Below, piece by piece: positions 22,212-24,398 of a stretch of DNA of 24,398 nucleotides. Source of the stretch: Verrucomicrobiota bacterium (lineage in GTDB: Bacteria > Verrucomicrobiota > Verrucomicrobiia > Opitutales > Opitutaceae); contig JAFAAS010000118.1 of NCBI GenBank assembly GCA_023426435.1, forward strand, positions 1 to 24,398, written 5' to 3'. Below the pieces are notes generated by a model. That model was not told the origin of the DNA. It was given only the letters and a program-made list of their open reading frames with translations, and did not search any database. Made by a program: the position numbers and the translations under genes. Every line of letters begins with the position of its first letter. Within the stretch, counting starts at the first letter, position 1.

Positions 22212-24155
22212 TTGAAAAACAAATCCGCATCCGCCTGGTCCGCCGCCAAGTCTGAAGAGTTTTACGGGTTCAAGCGCTGGGGCTCCGGCCACATCGCGGT
22301 CGACGAAAAAGGCTTCGTCAACATCAAGCCCCGCGCCGACGAACGCGGCATCCGCGTCCTCGATGTCGTCAACGAGGCCCTCGAAATGGGCCTGCGCGCA
22401 CCGATGGTGATCCGCTTCCAGGATCTCCTCCGCCACCGCGTCGTCCAACTCAACGAGAGCTTCGCCAAGGCCATGAAGGAGGAGGGCTACAAGGGCGAAT
22501 ACCGCGGCGTCTTCCCCATCAAGGTCAACCAGCTGCGCGAGGTCGTCGACGAAATCGTCGCCGCCGGCAAAGACTACAACTACGGCCTCGAAGCCGGCTC
22601 CAAGCCCGAGCTCATGATCGCCCTCGCGATGCACGAGGGCGCCCAACGACTCATCGTCTGCAACGGCTACAAGGACCACGACTACATCCGCCTTGCCCTG
22701 CTCGGCCGCAAGCTCGGCAAAAAAATCATCCTCGTTGTCGAACAGCTCGCCGAGCTCGACGACATCATCCGCCTCTCCGCCGAAACCGGCGTCAAACCGC
22801 TCATCGGTTTCCGCGCCAAACTCCAAACCCGCGGCGAGGGCAAGTGGGCCATGTCCACCGGCGACAACGCCAAGTTCGGCCTCAACACCGCCGAAATCCT
22901 CTTCGCCTGCGAAAAACTCCGCGCCGCAAAACTCACCTCCGCACTCCGCCTCGTCCACTTCCACATCGGTTCGCAGGTCCCGAACATCATCACGATCAAG
23001 AACGCCGTGATCGAGGCCACGCGTTTTTACTGCCAGCTTTCGCGCATGGGTTTTCCCATGGGCTACCTCGACGTCGGCGGCGGCCTCGGCATCGATTACG
23101 ACGGCTCCCGCACGAACTTCGAATCGTCGATGAACTACTCGCTCGACGAATACGCGCGCGATGTCGTCTTCAACATCCGCGAGATCTGCACCGCCTCCGG
23201 TATCGAGGTTCCGGATATCGTCAGCGAATCCGGCCGCGCCATCGTCGCGCCCCACTCGCTCCTCGTCGTCGAGGTCTTCGAACGCATCAACAAACGCGAA
23301 TCGCTCGGCCAACAGCACCAGCCGAAGGAAAAACACAAGGTCGTCACCGACCTCGAGCTGATGCTGAAAAACAAATCCAAGCTCGGCCGGCTCGAACGTT
23401 TCCACGACGCCATCCAGAAAAAGGAAGAAGCCTTCTCCCTCTTCAATCTCGGCTACCTCGACCTCGAAAATCGCGCCGCCGCCGAATCGCTGTTCTGGCA
23501 GATCTGCGAACAAATCGCCAAAGAGGGCCGCGACACCGGTTACCAACCCGAGGAACTCCACGATCTCAACACGCTCCTCGCCGACCAATACGTCTGCAAT
23601 TTCTCCGTCTTCCAGTCGCTCCTCGACCACTGGGCGCTCAAGCAACTTTTCCCGATCGCGCCGCTTCACCGGCTCGACGAAAAGCCCAGCGTCAACGCCA
23701 TCCTCGTCGACATCACCTGCGATTCCGACGGCAAGATCTCCTCGTTCATCGATCTCCAGGACGTGAAGGACTACATCACGCTCCACCCGCTGAACTCGAA
23801 GCCCTACTACCTCGGCATCTTTCTCACCGGCGCCTACCAGGACATCATGGGCGACCTCCACAATCTCTTCGGCCGCGTGAACGAGGTTCACGTTTTCCTC
23901 GAAGATGACGAGCCCAACGGCTTCTACATCGAGGAAGCGCTCAGCGGTTCGCGCATCGCCGACGTCATCGAGGGCGTGCAATACCAGCAGGAAGACCTCT
24001 GCCGCCGCATGAAGGCGCAAATCGACGCCGCCACGCGCAAGGACATGGTCAAACCCCGCGAGGGCGTCCGCCTCCTCGAGCTCTACGAGAGCCAGATGCT
24101 CAACAAGACGTATCTGAACATCGAGTCGAAGAAGCCCGGCAAAAAGAAGAAGTAA
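22212..24155 (+). CDS. speA: Biosynthetic arginine decarboxylase
   Basis: 647-aa PLP enzyme (fold type III, group IV decarboxylase) converting arginine to agmatine for polyamine synthesis. PLP lysine K104 in GVFPIKVNQ, HFHIGSQ at 249-255, the phosphate-binding DVGGGLGIDY at 287-296, SESGRAIVAPHS, and the active-site cysteine C503 in VDITCDSDG are all present, and length is standard. The only start between the in-frame stop at 22191 and the ATG at residue 59 is the TTG at 22212. SpeA homology (FYGFKRWGSGHIAV) begins well before residue 59, so the TTG is required. The leader is pyrimidine-rich. It ends in a Lys-rich tail (KKPGKKKK). Confidence 0.95.
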   Translation: MKNKSASAWSAAKSEEFYGFKRWGSGHIAVDEKGFVNIKPRADERGIRVLDVVNEALEMGLRAPMVIRFQDLLRHRVVQLNESFAKAMKEEGYKGEYRGVFPIKVNQLREVVDEIVAAGKDYNYGLEAGSKPELMIALAMHEGAQRLIVCNGYKDHDYIRLALLGRKLGKKIILVVEQLAELDDIIRLSAETGVKPLIGFRAKLQTRGEGKWAMSTGDNAKFGLNTAEILFACEKLRAAKLTSALRLVHFHIGSQVPNIITIKNAVIEATRFYCQLSRMGFPMGYLDVGGGLGIDYDGSRTNFESSMNYSLDEYARDVVFNIREICTASGIEVPDIVSESGRAIVAPHSLLVVEVFERINKRESLGQQHQPKEKHKVVTDLELMLKNKSKLGRLERFHDAIQKKEEAFSLFNLGYLDLENRAAAESLFWQICEQIAKEGRDTGYQPEELHDLNTLLADQYVCNFSVFQSLLDHWALKQLFPIAPLHRLDEKPSVNAILVDITCDSDGKISSFIDLQDVKDYITLHPLNSKPYYLGIFLTGAYQDIMGDLHNLFGRVNEVHVFLEDDEPNGFYIEEALSGSRIADVIEGVQYQQEDLCRRMKAQIDAATRKDMVKPREGVRLLELYESQMLNKTYLNIESKKPGKKKK

Positions 24156-24166
24156 CGCCGGGTGGA

Positions 24167-24186
24167 GCCCGACGTCCCCGTCGGGC
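24167..24186 (+). terminator. 8-bp palindrome with TCCC loop after speA
   Basis: GCCCGACG (24167-24174) and CGTCGGGC (24179-24186) pair perfectly around TCCC, 11 bases after the speA stop, followed by TGTT. It could terminate speA. It shares its GTCCCC centre with the palindrome at 19054-19075. Confidence 0.5.
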
Positions 24187-24269
24187 TGTTAGCGCCGATC
24201 ATACGGGCCCGCCACGATAGGGCGAACCCTCCGGGTAAGCCGTCTCCCGTTCTTGGCATTTTCAGTGAC

Positions 24270-24327
24270 CTCTGCGCCTCCGTGCCTCGCTGGTTCGCCG
24301 CCCTTCGCGTCTCTTCGCGCCCTTCGC
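24270..24327. repeat. Degenerate short tandem repeats
   Basis: Two blocks. CTCTGCGC, CTCCGTGC, CTCGCTGG follow each other at 24270-24293. GCCCTTCGC, GTCTCTTCGC, GCCCTTCGC follow at 24300-24327. On minus the second block reads as GCGAAGGGC-like units. Similar degenerate GCGAAG/GCAGAG intergenic repeats occur in many environmental bacteria, as I recall. Confidence 0.55.
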
Positions 24328-24346
24328 GGTTTGAATAAACGCTCCC

Positions 24347-24398
24347 TCACGCCCGCAAAAACCCCACCACCCGCTCCACCACGTCCTCCCGCGCATCC
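24347..24398 (-). CDS. 3' end of a minus-strand gene cut by the window edge
   Basis: The last 52 bases, read on minus, give DAREDVVERVVGFLRA and then TGA (24347-24349). The charged-amphipathic helix looks like the natural C-terminus of a protein, and the frame stays open to the edge. Too little remains to name a family; an alpha/beta-hydrolase end would look like this, but so would others. Confidence 0.45.
   Translation of the reverse strand, partial: DAREDVVERVVGFLRA

Larger units (their letters stand above)
24156..24346. other. Intergenic stretch after speA
   Basis: About 190 bases with no credible gene. It holds the palindrome at 24167-24186, a TAGGGCG motif at 24218, and short degenerate repeats at 24270-24327. 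Confidence 0.6.

Noticed and set aside
22167..24020. 617-aa open frame on minus across speA
   Set aside because: It is the antisense frame of a well-conserved gene in GC-rich DNA; its Asp/Glu/Val-rich composition with no family motif is the usual shadow pattern.

Overview
The window is about 24.4 kb of GC-rich, gene-dense chromosomal DNA. Most start codons have no Shine-Dalgarno sequence, secD and secF are fused, and the gene set (Kup, RecJ, biosynthetic SpeA, a Sbp/CysP-type sulfate operon) is that of an aerobic Gram-negative bacterium with an outer membrane. I suspect Verrucomicrobiota, perhaps Opitutaceae, but this is inference from style and content. No IS element, phage gene or CRISPR array was seen.

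Layout. (1) 1-4167: the K+ transporter Kup (+), a minus-strand pair of small proteins (YCII/DGPF-domain and AHSA1/SRPBCC-domain), and a diacylglycerol-kinase-family lipid kinase (+). (2) 4239-15748: a long minus-strand sulfur block. In transcription order it holds an Rrf2 regulator with four cysteines, a 66-aa YezD/DUF2292 protein, a phosphate-selective-type porin, an Sbp-like sulfate-binding protein, a degenerate M14-peptidase paralogue, a CysP-like binding protein, an intact M14-type metallohydrolase, CysT, CysW, CysA, CysK, and after a 170-base hairpin-rich gap an FAD/NAD(P)-binding protein. (3) 15749-16269: regulatory gap, tRNA-Arg(ACG) on plus and a strong hairpin. (4) 16270-22122: minus-strand yajC, secDF, recJ, a one-helix membrane-anchored protein of unknown function and a DUF421/YetF membrane protein. 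(5) 22212-24398: arginine decarboxylase speA (+, TTG start), an intergenic stretch with a palindrome and short degenerate repeats, and the 3' tip of a minus-strand gene cut by the window edge.

The sulfur block reads as one unit. A porin admits the anion, two periplasmic proteins capture sulfate or thiosulfate, CysTWA imports it, and CysK makes cysteine, probably under the Rrf2 regulator at the head. The unexpected part is a pair of cytoplasmic M14-family genes, each directly behind one of the two binding-protein genes. The two M14 proteins align over most of their length and share the C-terminal pattern GF(I/M)SYAQ(D/H)L. One keeps the family's zinc and catalytic residues; in the other every one of them is replaced. 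The arrangement suggests duplication of a binding-protein plus M14 unit, followed by conversion of one M14 copy to a pseudoenzyme. I regard this as the most likely undescribed system here.
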